Below, one piece after another: positions 47,813 through 57,635 of a stretch of 64,000 nucleotides of DNA. The notes under the pieces were generated by a model. The model did not search any database and had not been told where the DNA came from. It saw only the letters and a list, made by a program, of their open reading frames with translations. The DNA is from Bradyrhizobium xenonodulans (GTDB lineage: Bacteria; Pseudomonadota; Alphaproteobacteria; Rhizobiales; Xanthobacteraceae), in the NCBI RefSeq assembly GCF_027594865.1, contig NZ_CP089391.1, positions 2,448,501 through 2,512,500 on the forward strand, in the 5' to 3' direction. The position numbers and the translations under genes are program-made. Numbering within the stretch: the first letter of the stretch is position 1; every line of letters begins with the position of its first letter.

Positions 47813-47957
47813 TTCTCCCTCTCCCCGCTTGCGGGGAGAGGGCTGGGGTGGGGGGAGTCTCCGCGAAGACGGTGAGAGTCGGACTCGCGGAGAGTCCCTC
47901 TCACCCGAATTCGAGCGGAGCTCGAATTCGACCTCTCCCCGCAAGCGGGGAGAGGTG
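47813..47957. repeat. dispersed palindromic repeat, family C, in the tctC-tctB gap
   Basis: Two near-perfect hairpins, CTCTCCCCGCTTGCGGGGAG (about 47819-47838) and CTCTCCCCGCAAGCGGGGAG (about 47933-47952), bound a segment containing further small inverted arms such as CGAATTCGAG/CTCGAATTCG. Such elements between operon genes can process or attenuate the mRNA. Confidence 0.8.
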
Positions 47958-47962
47958 AAAGA

Positions 47963-48955
47963 TCACGCCTTGCTCAGGCCGGCCGCCTTCATCGCGGTGC
48001 CCATCTGGGCATCGCCCTTGTCCATGAAGCTGGCGAACTCGCCGGCATCGCCCCACACCGTGCCGAAGCCGCGATTGCTCATGAAGTCCTTGAACTCGGC
48101 GGAGTCGTAGACCTTCTTCAGCGCCGCGGTGAGCTTGGTTGCGATCTCCGGCGGCAGGTTCTTCGGCGCGCCGATGCCGCGCCAGGCGCCGGTTGCGTAG
48201 TCGATACCCATCGCCTCCTTCAGCGTCGGCACGTCCTTGAAGATCGGGTTGCGCGCCGGCGCCATGATGGCAAGGCTCTTCGCCTTGCCCGCCTCGATGA
48301 TCGCGCGCGCCTCCGGCACCGAGCAGGTGGTGAGGTCGAGGCCGCCGGCGGCGAGATCCTGCATCGCGGGCGCCGCGCCGTTCGACGGCACCCAGGCGAC
48401 CTGGTTGGCGGGCAGGCCCATCGCCTGCATCCAGCCGACCAGCGCCAGATGCCAGATGCCGCCCTGGCCGGTGCCCGAGGCCTTGAACTTGCCGGGAGGC
48501 GCCGCCTTGATCGCCTCGGCGAGCTCCTTCACCGTCTTGTAGGGCGAGGAGGAGGGGACCTGGATGCCCGGCGGATCTTCATTCATCAAAGCGAGGGGGG
48601 TGTAGCTCTTCGGCGTCAGCTCGGTCAGGCCCTGCCAGTGCATCATCGAGATTTCGACGGTGAGCATGCCGATGGTGTAGCCGTCCGGCTGCGCGGTCGC
48701 GATCGCGGTGTGACCGACCACGCCGGAGCCGCCGGTGCGGTTGACGACGTTGAAGGGCTGGCCGAGATCCTTTTCCAGCAGCGCTGCGACGATGCGTGCG
48801 GTCGCGTCGGTGCCGCCGCCCGCGCCCCAGGGCACGACCACGGTGACCGGCCGCGCCGGATAGGCCTGTGCGCGTGCAGGTGCGAGGCCGAATGCGGCGG
48901 ATGCGGCGACCGCGGCGGATGAAGCCGCAAAGGTGCGGCGGGTAATCTTGGACAT
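47963..48955 (-). CDS. tctC: tripartite tricarboxylate transporter substrate-binding protein TctC
   Basis: 330 aa Bug-family periplasmic binding protein. Signal T-R-R-T-F-A-A-S-S (Tat-like) then cleavage near A-R-A-Q-A. Mature start Y-P-A-R-P-V-T-V-V-V-P-W-G-A-G-G-G-T-D is the TctC/Bug signature, and G-S-G-V-V-G follows. The ligand is an organic acid or similar; not readable. First gene of tctCBA. Confidence 0.93.
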   Translation of the reverse strand: MSKITRRTFAASSAAVAASAAFGLAPARAQAYPARPVTVVVPWGAGGGTDATARIVAALLEKDLGQPFNVVNRTGGSGVVGHTAIATAQPDGYTIGMLTVEISMMHWQGLTELTPKSYTPLALMNEDPPGIQVPSSSPYKTVKELAEAIKAAPPGKFKASGTGQGGIWHLALVGWMQAMGLPANQVAWVPSNGAAPAMQDLAAGGLDLTTCSVPEARAIIEAGKAKSLAIMAPARNPIFKDVPTLKEAMGIDYATGAWRGIGAPKNLPPEIATKLTAALKKVYDSAEFKDFMSNRGFGTVWGDAGEFASFMDKGDAQMGTAMKAAGLSKA

Positions 48956-49086
48956 TGAATGCCTCCCAGCGGCGCCGTGACATCGGGCGCTCTTGTCAAT
49001 GAAGGCATTCTAGTCGGCTTTGCGGCACCGCCGCAAGGTAGCGCTACCACGGCGTTGTGAGCAACGCGGCGCAGCTCGAATCATGG

Positions 49087-49881
49087 TCACTGCGGCTCGT
49101 CCGCGTCGCCCTTCGGCCGCGCGCCGCCGAAGATACGAGACCCTTCCGCGGTGAGATACGGCTTCAGCGTCTCCCACGGCACGAATGCGACATATTCGCC
49201 CTCGGCGTAGGAGCCGACCGCATAGGGCGGATAGTGGAAGGTGAGCCCGGAGCTCTTGCCCGCTTCGGTCGACGGCGCGAGCGTCACCGCACCGATTTTG
49301 AGCAGGTTCGGTTCGAGGCCCTTGAACCACTCGTCGGTCGCGGTCTCGCTGGCGTCGCGCTTCGTCTTCTCGGCTTTGAGAGAGGCGATCACGGCCTGCA
49401 CCATCGCTTTCATGGTCGGGCCTTTGGCGGCGGTCTCGGTGAATAACGGCCGGATCGAGATGCGCTTGTTCGCGGCCTTGTCCCACAGGATCGTGTCCAC
49501 CTCCGAATTGGGATGCGCGGCATGGGTGTCCATGTAGTCGTTGCGCAGGATGCTGACATAGCGGTCATCGACCACCGAGCGGAGCGTGTATTTGCGCTCG
49601 AAATCCCAGCCGCCGTCCTTGAAGAATTGCGGATCCGCCTTGCGCGAGGCGGCAGCTTCCGTCGCATTCTTGCCGAGCCATTTCCTGCCTTCGGCGAGGC
49701 AATTGGCCGCCAGTGCCGCATCCGCCTTGATCTTGTCGTCGAGGAAAACGCGCGCCTCGATGCTCTTGGTCTTGATGACGGCGTCGGGCTTGGGGTCGGC
49801 GGCATTTGCGGGGCCGAGCAGCGCGCCGCAAACTGCGACCGCAGCCAGTGCGCGCATGACCGTTGGCGCGAGAAACATCAC
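49087..49881 (-). CDS. exported DUF3298/RsiV-like protein
   Basis: 264 aa. Signal peptide ends near A-N-A. The late stretch F-H-Y-P-P-Y-A-V-G-S-Y-A-E-G-E-Y-V-A-F-V-P-W is typical of DUF3298, known from RsiV and lipoproteins. N-terminal part lacks a membrane anchor beyond the signal. Function unknown; a second ATG eight codons in is a possible start. It follows mutB by 36 bp on the same strand, without clear metabolic link. Confidence 0.8.
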   Translation of the reverse strand: MMFLAPTVMRALAAVAVCGALLGPANAADPKPDAVIKTKSIEARVFLDDKIKADAALAANCLAEGRKWLGKNATEAAASRKADPQFFKDGGWDFERKYTLRSVVDDRYVSILRNDYMDTHAAHPNSEVDTILWDKAANKRISIRPLFTETAAKGPTMKAMVQAVIASLKAEKTKRDASETATDEWFKGLEPNLLKIGAVTLAPSTEAGKSSGLTFHYPPYAVGSYAEGEYVAFVPWETLKPYLTAEGSRIFGGARPKGDADEPQ

Positions 49882-49917
49882 GCAAAATCCTTCTTGTCGG
49901 AAGATCGTCGGCGACCG

Positions 49918-52074
49918 CTACTCTGCCGCCTCGCTATGCCCTAGCCGCGCGTTCAGCTTGCGGATCAGCTCTTCGGCCGCATCCGCGATCACGGTGCCCG
50001 GCGGGAAGATCGCCTCCGCGCCGGCGGCATAGAGCGCGTCGTAATCCTGCGGCGGCACCACGCCGCCGACGATGATCATGATGTCGTCGCGGCCCTGCTT
50101 CTTCAGCGCGGCCTTCAGCTCCGGCACGGCGGTGAGGTGCGCGGCGGCGAGGGAGGAGACGCCGAGGATGTGGACGTCGTTCTCGACCGCCTGGCGCGCG
50201 GCCTCGTCGGCGGTGGCGAACAGCGGTCCGATGTCGACGTCGAAGCCGATGTCGGCGAACGCGGACGCGATCACCTTCTGGCCGCGGTCGTGGCCGTCCT
50301 GGCCGATCTTGGCGACCAGGATGCGGGGGCGGCGGCCTTCGGCTTCCTCGAACGCATCGATCAGCGCCTGAACCTTCTCGACCTGGTTGCCCATGCTGGA
50401 CGCCTCCCGCTTGTAGACGCCGGTGATGGATTTGATTTCGGCGCGGTGGCGGCCGAACACCTTCTCCATCGCGTCAGAGATTTCGCCGACGGTGGCCTTC
50501 GCGCGCGCCGCATCGATCGCGAGCGCGAGCAGATTGCCGTTGCCTTCGCCGGCCGAGCGCGTCAGCGCGGCAAGCGCGGCATCGACGTCCCTCTGGTTGC
50601 GCTCGGCCTTCAGCCGCGTCAGCTTGTCGATCTGCAAGCGCCGGACGTTGGTATTGTCGACCTTGAGGATGTCGATCGGCGCTTCGTCGGTCGGCTTGTA
50701 TTTGTTGACGCCGATCACGGCCTGCTTGCCGGCATCGATGCGCGCCTGCGTCTTCGCCGAGGCTTCCTCGATGCGCAGCTTCGGCACGCCGGCCTCGATC
50801 GCCTTGGCCATGCCGCCAAGCTCCTCGACCTCCTGGATATGGCCCCAGGCTTTCGCGGCAAGGTCGCGCGTGAGCCGCTCGATATAATACGAGCCGCCCC
50901 AGGGATCGATGATGCGGGTGGTGCCGCTCTCCTGCTGGAGGAAGAGCTGGGTATTGCGGGCGATGCGCGCCGAGAAGTCGGTCGGCAGCGCCAGGGCCTC
51001 GTCGAGCGCGTTGGTGTGCAGCGATTGCGTGTGGCCTTGCGTCGCCGCCATCGCCTCGACCGTTGTGCGTATCACGTTGTTGAAGACGTCCTGCGCGGTC
51101 AGCGACCAGCCCGAGGTCTGGCTATGCGTGCGCAGCGACAGCGAGCGTGGGTCTTTCGGATTGAAGGGCTTGAGCAGCTTCGCCCAGAGCAGGCGCGCCG
51201 CGCGCAGCTTGGCGACTTCCATGAAGAAGTTCATGCCGATCGCCCAGAAGAACGACAGCCGCGGCGCGAAGCGGTCGACGTCGAGCCCGGCGGCAAGACC
51301 GGCACGCAGATATTCGACGCCGTCGGCGAGCGTATAGGCGAGCTCGAGGTCCTGCGTCGCGCCGGCCTCCTGCATGTGATAGCCGGAGATCGAGATCGAA
51401 TTGTATTTAGGCATCTTCTGCGAGGTGTACGCAAAAATGTCCGAGATGATCCGCATCGAGGGCGCAGGCGGATAAATATAGGTGTTGCGCACCATGAACT
51501 CTTTCAGAATGTCGTTCTGAATGGTGCCCGACAGCTTCTCCGGCGCCACGCCCTGTTCGCCGGCGGCGGCGACGTAGAGCGCGAGGATCGGCAGCACCGC
51601 GCCGTTCATGGTCATGGACACGCTCATCTGGTCGAGCGGAATCCCTGCGAACAGCGTGCGCATGTCGTAGATGGAATCGATCGCAACACCGGCCATGCCG
51701 ACGTCGCCGCCGACGCGCGGATGGTCTGAGTCATAGCCGCGATGGGTGGCGAGGTCGAAGGCGACCGAGAGGCCCTTCTGTCCGGCCGCCAGGTTGCGGC
51801 GGTAGAACGCGTTGGAATCCTCCGCCGTGGAGAAGCCGGCATATTGCCTGACCGTCCAGGGCTGGTTGACATACATGGTCGGGTAGGGGCCGCGCAGGAA
51901 CGGCGCGATGCCCGGATAGGTCTCGAGGAAATCGAGCCGGGCGAGATCAGCCTCGCCATAGGCGGGCTTCACCAAAATGCCTTCGGGCGTCAGCCACGGC
52001 TCGGCGCTGCCGGCAGGGGCAGCGGTTGCGGCGCGCTCGAAGGCGACGTCAGCGAAATTGGGAATGCGGCTCAT
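49918..52074 (-). CDS. mutB: methylmalonyl-CoA mutase large subunit
   Basis: 718 aa B12 enzyme converting methylmalonyl-CoA to succinyl-CoA. The (beta/alpha)8 domain includes [21 protein letters not shown], and the C-terminal cobalamin domain has G-Q-D-G-H-D-R-G, the DxHxxG lower-ligand motif. Start at 52074 (M-S-R-I-P-N-F); nine codons upstream another ATG would crowd the GFA gene. Operon order mutA, GFA gene, mutB. Confidence 0.96.
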   Translation of the reverse strand: MSRIPNFADVAFERAATAAPAGSAEPWLTPEGILVKPAYGEADLARLDFLETYPGIAPFLRGPYPTMYVNQPWTVRQYAGFSTAEDSNAFYRRNLAAGQKGLSVAFDLATHRGYDSDHPRVGGDVGMAGVAIDSIYDMRTLFAGIPLDQMSVSMTMNGAVLPILALYVAAAGEQGVAPEKLSGTIQNDILKEFMVRNTYIYPPAPSMRIISDIFAYTSQKMPKYNSISISGYHMQEAGATQDLELAYTLADGVEYLRAGLAAGLDVDRFAPRLSFFWAIGMNFFMEVAKLRAARLLWAKLLKPFNPKDPRSLSLRTHSQTSGWSLTAQDVFNNVIRTTVEAMAATQGHTQSLHTNALDEALALPTDFSARIARNTQLFLQQESGTTRIIDPWGGSYYIERLTRDLAAKAWGHIQEVEELGGMAKAIEAGVPKLRIEEASAKTQARIDAGKQAVIGVNKYKPTDEAPIDILKVDNTNVRRLQIDKLTRLKAERNQRDVDAALAALTRSAGEGNGNLLALAIDAARAKATVGEISDAMEKVFGRHRAEIKSITGVYKREASSMGNQVEKVQALIDAFEEAEGRRPRILVAKIGQDGHDRGQKVIASAFADIGFDVDIGPLFATADEAARQAVENDVHILGVSSLAAAHLTAVPELKAALKKQGRDDIMIIVGGVVPPQDYDALYAAGAEAIFPPGTVIADAAEELIRKLNARLGHSEAAE

Positions 52075-52097
52075 GGTTTCAACCATATCATAGGCGC

Positions 52098-52562
52098 TCA
52101 ATCATGATCCGGATGCTGATGGCTGACGATGGTTGCCATCTTCTCCGGTCCGTAATTCTGTTGCGTCGTCTGGCTCGGCAGATTGGAGATGCCGACCACC
52201 CAGCCGAGACGCGATTCCGTTCCGTATTGCCGGGTCGGCACAACGTGGTCGGGGCGATCGAAGGCGCCGGTCATGATCTCGATGCGGTCGCCGTCGATGC
52301 GGGCAAAACTGAGAGGCGTGCCGCAGGCGGCGCAATAGCCGCGATCGGCGATCGAGGAGGAGCGGAAGAACGACGGCTGCCCCTTGGTCCAGGCAAAGTC
52401 GGTCTTGTTGATGTCGGCGAAGGAGGCGAACGGCGCGCCGCTGGCCTTTTGGCACATCCGGCAGTGGCAGATCGAAACCCGGTTCGGCGCAGTCGTCACG
52501 GCAAAGCGCACCGCCCCGCATTGGCAGCCGCCGGTGAGAACGGGTTTGCTGGCCTCGGTCAT
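52098..52562 (-). CDS. GFA (glutathione-dependent formaldehyde-activating) family zinc protein
   Basis: 154 aa Mss4-like fold. Zinc motifs C-Q-C-G, C-H-C-R-M-C-Q and C-A-A-C-G are intact. Family known mostly by fold; true formaldehyde activity is shown for few. It sits inside the mutase operon: 4-nt overlap with mutA and 23 bp before mutB, so co-translation is likely. A role in CoA-ester metabolism cannot be read. Confidence 0.9.
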   Translation of the reverse strand: MTEASKPVLTGGCQCGAVRFAVTTAPNRVSICHCRMCQKASGAPFASFADINKTDFAWTKGQPSFFRSSSIADRGYCAACGTPLSFARIDGDRIEIMTGAFDRPDHVVPTRQYGTESRLGWVVGISNLPSQTTQQNYGPEKMATIVSHQHPDHD

Positions 52563-54430
52563 GGCTGCTCCATCCGAAGGTAGGCGTCTTGCAGAATGGC
52601 AAGCGCGTCGCCCCCGGCGAAAACAAAACCCGTGACGCCGGCCGCACGGAGTGCCGCCTCGGCCTCAGCCGGGCGACCCGCCAGATAGATATGTCGCGCG
52701 CCTGCGGTTTGCATGGCCCTGGCCGCAGCTTCTGCGTGTTCCGCATAGACCTTGTCGCTGGAACAAAGGCAGGCAAGCTGGGCGCCGGAGGCCTTGAAGG
52801 CGGCCGCACACTTGGCCGGGTCGGCAAAGCCCTCGCTGTCGAGGGCCTCGATGCCGCCGGCCTCGAAGAAGCTCTTGGCAAAGGTCGCGCGCGCCGTGAA
52901 ATCGGCCGGCGTGCCGAGATTGGCCAGAAACATTTTTGGCCGCGCGCCGCGCGCCTTCAACGCCGCGTCCGATTTGTTGCGCAACGCCTCGAACGGTTCC
53001 GTCAGCCGGATCGGCGGCAGCGCGTCGAATTTGTACTTTTGCTCGCCATAGGGTGCGAGCGCGACCGGAATCGCCTTCAGCACCGTTGTCTCGCGCTCAT
53101 GCAGATTCGGAAACTCGGTGGCGCCGGTCAGCACGTCGCGGCGCTTTGCGATATTGGCGTCGCGCGCTTTTCGCGCGGCCGCGACTTTGCTCTGGAATAG
53201 GCCTTGCTGAAGCGCAGCAAAAGCGCCGCCGGTTGTCTCGCTCTCCTGGAACAGTGCCCAGGCCGCCTCGCAAAGCTGCGCTGTCAGCGTCTCGATGCCG
53301 CCTGCGCCGGCGGCGGGATCGTTGACCTTGGCGAGGTTGCTCTCTTCCAGAAGCAGGAGCTGCGTGTTGCGCGCCACGCGCCGCGCGAATGGGTCGGGCA
53401 GCCCGAGCGCCAGCGTATGCGGCAGCACCGTGATCGCGTTGGCGCCGGCAAGGCCCGCCGCGAATGTCGCGATGGTCGCCCGCAGCATGTTCACGTAGGG
53501 GTCGCGCTGCGTCAGCATGCGCCAGGCCGTATCGGCGGCGATGAACAGCGGTTTCGGCGTCAGCCCGCACGCCGTCTCGACGCGCGCCCATAGCAGCCGC
53601 AGCGCGCGGAATTTGGCCATGGTCAGAAACTGGTCGGCATCCGCGCAGAGCCGCGCATAGACCATGTCCTGCGCCTGCTCCAGCGGAATGCCGGCGCCTT
53701 CGATCGCGCGCAGGTAAGCGACGCCGCAGGCCAGCACGAAGGCAAGCTCCTGCACCTCGGAGCCGCCGGCGTCGTGGATCACGCGCCCGTCGGCGGACGC
53801 AAACGGTCCCTTGAAGCCGAGCGCGGCAAGACCCTTGATGGCGCCGGTGACGGCGGGAGCGATCTCCTCCCAGGCATAGGGGCTGTGGCCCCACACCGCG
53901 CCGGCCGCGAGCGGATCGAGCCCGAAGCGGATGTTGCAGGCGGCGGGATCGAGGCCGTTGCTCTTCACATATTCCGCGACATGGATCGCCGCCATCCGCG
54001 ACTGCGGACCGATCTGGAGCTCGATGCCGATGCCGGCGTCGAGATGAATGTCTTTCAAAACCTTCGCGACCGCTTCCGCCGTCGGTTCCAGGCCGAACCC
54101 GTGGGCGCCGCTGCCGCCGGCGAACACCAGCGCGAGACCCGTTGCGCCGTTCTCGAGATCGGTCAGCGCCTGCGCATTCGCCGCCGCCGCATCGGGATGG
54201 TCGATCCGCTGCATGATCTGCCACGGTGCAGATGCGGGCCGCCCCACCACGGGCGCAACACCGCTGGCGCGCGGATAGAGCGGCTCGATCTGGATGCCGT
54301 CATAGGTCTTGCCGACCAGCTTCTCGAACGGCGCACCCTTCAGCACGCCGTCGACCAGCTTGCGCCAGTCTTCGACAGTCGCCTTGGGAAAATCGGCCGC
54401 CAGCTTCAGGTCGTCAGTCAAGGAGGTCAT
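52559..54430 (-). CDS. mutA: methylmalonyl-CoA mutase small subunit
   Basis: 623 aa. Mutase barrel related to MutB (P-F-E-K-L-V-G-K-T-Y-D-G-I-Q-I-E-P-L-Y at about 35-53). The C-terminal flavodoxin-like part retains length, but the DxHxxG box is missing (L-A-N-L-G-T-P-A-D-F), as expected for the non-catalytic subunit that does not bind cobalamin. First gene of the mutase operon; its end overlaps the GFA gene by ATGA. Confidence 0.93.
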   Translation of the reverse strand: MTSLTDDLKLAADFPKATVEDWRKLVDGVLKGAPFEKLVGKTYDGIQIEPLYPRASGVAPVVGRPASAPWQIMQRIDHPDAAAANAQALTDLENGATGLALVFAGGSGAHGFGLEPTAEAVAKVLKDIHLDAGIGIELQIGPQSRMAAIHVAEYVKSNGLDPAACNIRFGLDPLAAGAVWGHSPYAWEEIAPAVTGAIKGLAALGFKGPFASADGRVIHDAGGSEVQELAFVLACGVAYLRAIEGAGIPLEQAQDMVYARLCADADQFLTMAKFRALRLLWARVETACGLTPKPLFIAADTAWRMLTQRDPYVNMLRATIATFAAGLAGANAITVLPHTLALGLPDPFARRVARNTQLLLLEESNLAKVNDPAAGAGGIETLTAQLCEAAWALFQESETTGGAFAALQQGLFQSKVAAARKARDANIAKRRDVLTGATEFPNLHERETTVLKAIPVALAPYGEQKYKFDALPPIRLTEPFEALRNKSDAALKARGARPKMFLANLGTPADFTARATFAKSFFEAGGIEALDSEGFADPAKCAAAFKASGAQLACLCSSDKVYAEHAEAAARAMQTAGARHIYLAGRPAEAEAALRAAGVTGFVFAGGDALAILQDAYLRMEQP

Positions 54431-54511
54431 ACGGACAGGGGCTCCCGAAAATCTTGTTATTCGCAGGCGAAATTGCCACGGCGGACCGTCCCTGCAAACG
54501 GTTGTTTTTGG

Positions 54512-55003
54512 TTAACCGGTATCCGGAAGCCGCTCAATGCCTTGCGTCGAGACGCTGGCAAGCCCGTCACGCACACGAATGCCCGAGATCACGCGGTCGG
54601 GCGCGATCTCGGCGAGCGGCACCAGCACGAAGGCGCGCTCGAACAGGCGCGGATGCGGCAAGGTCAGGTCGGGCTTCTGCAAGCTGACATCGTCATAGGC
54701 GATCATGTCGAGATCGAGCGTGCGCGGTCCCCAGCGCCTTGCCTTCTCCCGCGTCCGGCCGAATTTCTGCTCGACCTTCTGCATCACGAACAGCAGCGCA
54801 TGCGGATCGAGGTCGGTCTCGATCTCGACGCAGGCATTGATGAAGGGATTTTGGTCCTCGTCGCCCCAGGGTGGGGTGACGTAGTCCGAGGAACGCGCGA
54901 CCACCGCGGCCTGCGCCATGCCGCAGATGTGGGCGATCGCCTTGCGGAATGTCGTGCGGACATCGCCGACATTGCCGCCGAGTGCGATCAGCACGCTCGC
55001 CAT
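54512..55003 (-). CDS. folK: 6-hydroxymethyl-7,8-dihydropterin pyrophosphokinase
   Basis: 163 aa. Family elements: I-A-L-G-G-N-V-G-D at the start and R-R-W-G-P-R-T-L-D-L-D-M-I-A-Y-D with the metal-binding D-L-D, followed by L-P-H-P-R-L-F-E-R-A-F. It transfers pyrophosphate from ATP to the pterin before FolP acts. The start at 55003 is 2 nt after the folB stop. Last gene of folP-folB-folK. Confidence 0.95.
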   Translation of the reverse strand: MASVLIALGGNVGDVRTTFRKAIAHICGMAQAAVVARSSDYVTPPWGDEDQNPFINACVEIETDLDPHALLFVMQKVEQKFGRTREKARRWGPRTLDLDMIAYDDVSLQKPDLTLPHPRLFERAFVLVPLAEIAPDRVISGIRVRDGLASVSTQGIERLPDTG

Positions 55004-55005
55004 GG

Positions 55006-55374
55006 TCAGGGATGCCGCGAGCGCGTCAGCACGATGCCGACATCGTCGAAGATCGCGGCGATCGGCGCATGCGGCTTGTGCACGGTGATCTTCACGGCGC
55101 GAATGCGGGGGAAGTGCGACAGGATGGCATCGGCGACCGCGCCGGCGGCACGCTCCAGCAGCTTGTAATTGGTGTTCTTGAACGCCGCCGTCGTGGTCGC
55201 CACGACCTCGGCGTAGGAAACGGTGTCGGAGAGCCGGTCGCTGCGCGATGGCTCCGACAGGTCGGTATAGAGCTCGAGATCGATGACAAAGCGCTGGCCG
55301 ACTTCGGTCTCGTGATCCATCACGCCGTGGCGGGCATGGATCGACAGTCCAGTGACGAAGATCGTATCGGTCAT
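55006..55374 (-). CDS. folB: dihydroneopterin aldolase
   Basis: 122 aa, family length. I-F-V-T-G-L-S-I-H-A-R-H-G-V at the start and S-Y-A-E-V-V at about 65 are conserved. It makes 6-hydroxymethyl-dihydropterin, the FolK substrate. ATGA overlap with folP, 2-nt gap to folK, so the operon is tightly coupled. Confidence 0.94.
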   Translation of the reverse strand: MTDTIFVTGLSIHARHGVMDHETEVGQRFVIDLELYTDLSEPSRSDRLSDTVSYAEVVATTTAAFKNTNYKLLERAAGAVADAILSHFPRIRAVKITVHKPHAPIAAIFDDVGIVLTRSRHP

Positions 55375-56231
55375 TGCTTGCTCTCGATTGCGTTTGCGAC
55401 CCGCAGGGCCTGCAAGGTCTCGGCGACGTCATGGGTCCGGATGATCTTTGCGCCCTTCTGCGCGGCGATCAGATGCGCGGCGATCGAACCGGCGAGCCGG
55501 CCCGATGGCTCCGACGGCGACACCGAGGCGATGAAGCGTTTTCGCGAGGCGCCGACCAGGACGGGCAGGCCGAACATGTCGAGCTCGCGTAAGCGCGCCA
55601 GCGCGATCATGCTCTGCTCGGCCGTCTTGCCGAAGCCGATTCCGGGGTCGAGCACGATCTTGTCGCGGGCGATGCCGGCCGTTGCGGCGATATCCAGTGA
55701 GCGCAGGAAGAATGCTTTCATGTCTGCCACGATGTCGATGGCGGAATCGACGCTGTCGCGGTTGTGCATGACGATGACGGGAACGCCTTTCGCGGCGACC
55801 AGCGGCGCCATGCCGGCGTCGCGTTGCAGGCCCCAGACATCGTTGGCGATGACCGCGCCCTGGTCGAGCGCGAAGGCCACGACTTCGGCCTTCATGCTGT
55901 CGATCGACACGGGGACGCCCAGCGCCGCCACGCCTGCCAGCACCGGCTTCAGCCGGGCCAGCTCGTCCGCCGCCGTGACCGCTTTGGCGCCCGTATAGGG
56001 CCGGGTGGACTCGGCGCCGATATCGATGATGTCGACGCCATCAGCGATCATTCTCCGCGCCCGCTGAAGCGCCTGGTCGGGCGCGATGAACTCGCCGCCG
56101 TCGGAGAAGGAATCCGGGGTAACGTTGAGCACGCCCATCACCGCCGGAATCGGCCGTTCCAGCAGCGTCCGCAGCACTTCTAGCCCGGCCGAGCCGGCCG
56201 GCGGGACCGATGGGGAGGGCGAGGCGTTCAT
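55371..56231 (-). CDS. folP: dihydropteroate synthase
   Basis: 286 aa TIM barrel, the target of sulfonamides. M-G-V-L-N-V-T-P-D-S-F-S-D-G-G at about 36-50 and D-I-G-A-E-S-T-R-P are diagnostic; K-I-V-L-D-P-G-I-G-F-G-K follows. It joins the pterin pyrophosphate with p-aminobenzoate. First gene of the folate operon; a family A repeat lies upstream. Confidence 0.96.
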   Translation of the reverse strand: MNASPSPSVPPAGSAGLEVLRTLLERPIPAVMGVLNVTPDSFSDGGEFIAPDQALQRARRMIADGVDIIDIGAESTRPYTGAKAVTAADELARLKPVLAGVAALGVPVSIDSMKAEVVAFALDQGAVIANDVWGLQRDAGMAPLVAAKGVPVIVMHNRDSVDSAIDIVADMKAFFLRSLDIAATAGIARDKIVLDPGIGFGKTAEQSMIALARLRELDMFGLPVLVGASRKRFIASVSPSEPSGRLAGSIAAHLIAAQKGAKIIRTHDVAETLQALRVANAIESKQ

Positions 56232-56300
56232 GGGCCCGCTTTAGCGGTCGGGGAGGATGAGTTCAAGGCGGGAGGGGGGCTGCTGCGAGCCTCCATCTCT

Positions 56301-56474
56301 CACCGTCACCCTGAAGCGCTCGCCCCTTCGGCGAGCCTCGAAGGATGACGGCCCGGTTCTCCCCGTGCAGCGGCAGCGGTGGCCGTGCATCCTTCGAGGC
56401 TCCGCGTGCGACGCTATGCGTCGCTCGCCTCGCACCTCCAGCGGCAACCGCTTCGCGGTTGCGCGGGATGACGG
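56301..56474. repeat. dispersed palindromic repeat, family A (long copy)
   Basis: Begins CACCGTCACCCTGAAGCGCT and ends GCGGGATGACGG, with arms GCTCGCC/GGCGAGC and CCTTCGAGG near the centre. It shares CACCGTCACCCTGA and CATCCTTCGAGGCTCC with the copy at 17920-18053. Confidence 0.82.
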
Positions 56475-56488
56475 AGAGAGTAGGCGAC

Positions 56489-56896
56489 CTAATACGAAAT
56501 CTTCGGCGCGAGCTTCTTCGCCTTGGCAATGATGTCGCCGACCGATTTTTCCGACGGCAGGATGCGGACCAGCTTCTTCTTCTCGTTGGCTTCCCGCATG
56601 CTCTGGGCCAGCCTTGCCGGATTCCGATAGGCGAGCTCGCGCACGGTGGTGACGCCGGCGGCGCGGACAAGGTTGACCTTGGCGCGGCCCATGCCGGGGA
56701 TGCGCATGTAGTCGGAGACGTTGGCCCATTCGAGCAATTGCTGCTCGCTGATGCCGGTCCTTGTGGAGAGCGCCTTGCGGCCCTTCACGGTCGAGGCCGC
56801 CTCGAGCAGCGCGTCGGTCGTGCGGATTCCTTGCGCCTTCAACTTGTTGGCGGCAAAGGCCGGCAGGCCCTCAATCTCGGAGATCGGATATGTCAT
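56489..56896 (-). CDS. DUF4332 helix-hairpin-helix protein
   Basis: 135 aa, cytoplasmic. Two HhH-like units: I-E-G-L-P-A-F-A-A-N-K-L-K-A-Q-G-I at 8-24 and Y-M-R-I-P-G-M-G-R-A-K-V-N-L-V-R-A-A-G-V in the middle, which suggests nucleic-acid contact. DUF4332 has no defined role. It is downstream of the next gene by 24 bp, both divergent from the HerA-like gene. Confidence 0.82.
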   Translation of the reverse strand: MTYPISEIEGLPAFAANKLKAQGIRTTDALLEAASTVKGRKALSTRTGISEQQLLEWANVSDYMRIPGMGRAKVNLVRAAGVTTVRELAYRNPARLAQSMREANEKKKLVRILPSEKSVGDIIAKAKKLAPKISY

Positions 56897-56920
56897 GATA
56901 CTCGATATGAAATGCGTCGC

Positions 56921-57286
56921 TCAGGCGAATTGGCTGAGGCCCCGCGTCCCCGCGATGATCTTGCCCATCTGATCCGCTCCGATTTTGTCTCGGCCGTAGT
57001 GGAAAAGTTCACGGGAAACGTTCTGAATCTCGGACATGCCGAGTCCCAGGCCCATCAGGCGCGTGCCGACGGCCATCAGGCCGCCACCCATCAGCCGCGA
57101 CAGTCCGCCGCCGCTCCTCGACGCCTCGATCGCGGCTTCCGCACCGGGAATCCGATCGATCAGGGCTTCGACGTTCTCGGAAGGACCTTCGCTGCGGAGG
57201 AAGCCCAGGATGATGCCGACGGTCTTTTCAGCGACAGCACTATCTATGCTGGCGTTTGTCGCCAGCCGCCCGATCAGCTCGTCCAT
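56921..57286 (-). CDS. small alpha-helical protein (DUF2267/DUF2780-like), unknown
   Basis: 121 aa without signal peptide. An acidic helical first half (M-D-E-L-I-G-R-L-A-T-N-A-S-I-D) is followed by a Gly-rich hydrophobic segment (G-G-L-S-R-L-M-G-G-G-L-M-A-V-G-T-R-L-M-G) and a final helix. The pattern recalls DUF2267 or DUF2780 proteins, low certainty. Probably co-transcribed with the DUF4332 gene. Confidence 0.6.
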   Translation of the reverse strand: MDELIGRLATNASIDSAVAEKTVGIILGFLRSEGPSENVEALIDRIPGAEAAIEASRSGGGLSRLMGGGLMAVGTRLMGLGLGMSEIQNVSRELFHYGRDKIGADQMGKIIAGTRGLSQFA

Positions 57287-57635
57287 AAGGCCCGCCCCTC
57301 AGCCGGTTTGCATGCCGGAATATTGCTTTCGAAAATGATCTTGAGCCGGTGTGGTGTGAAATACAAGCGATGAACGCGGCCAACGTTCCGATTCATTCTC
57401 GAAGACGCAAAAAGTGTTGCAGCGATGCAAGAGCGGAGATGGAATCGGCAAAAAATTGCCGCGGTGCGAACGCGTCGTTCCTACTTTCGGCTGATGCAGT
57501 CCGCTCCTTTTCCGACAATGTCGCATGCCGGAAGCACGTTGAACGGTTTTAATCGGCGCGCGACATGCGTTAAACTACGGAACAGGCGCGGTCGAGTTCA
57601 ATACGCGAAACACGGCAAAGAGATCAGAGAGAATA
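57287..57635. other. gene-free divergent promoter region
   Basis: About 350 bp between the small helical protein and the HerA-like ATPase. No convincing coding frame; it should hold both promoters. Nothing else recognised. Confidence 0.5.
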
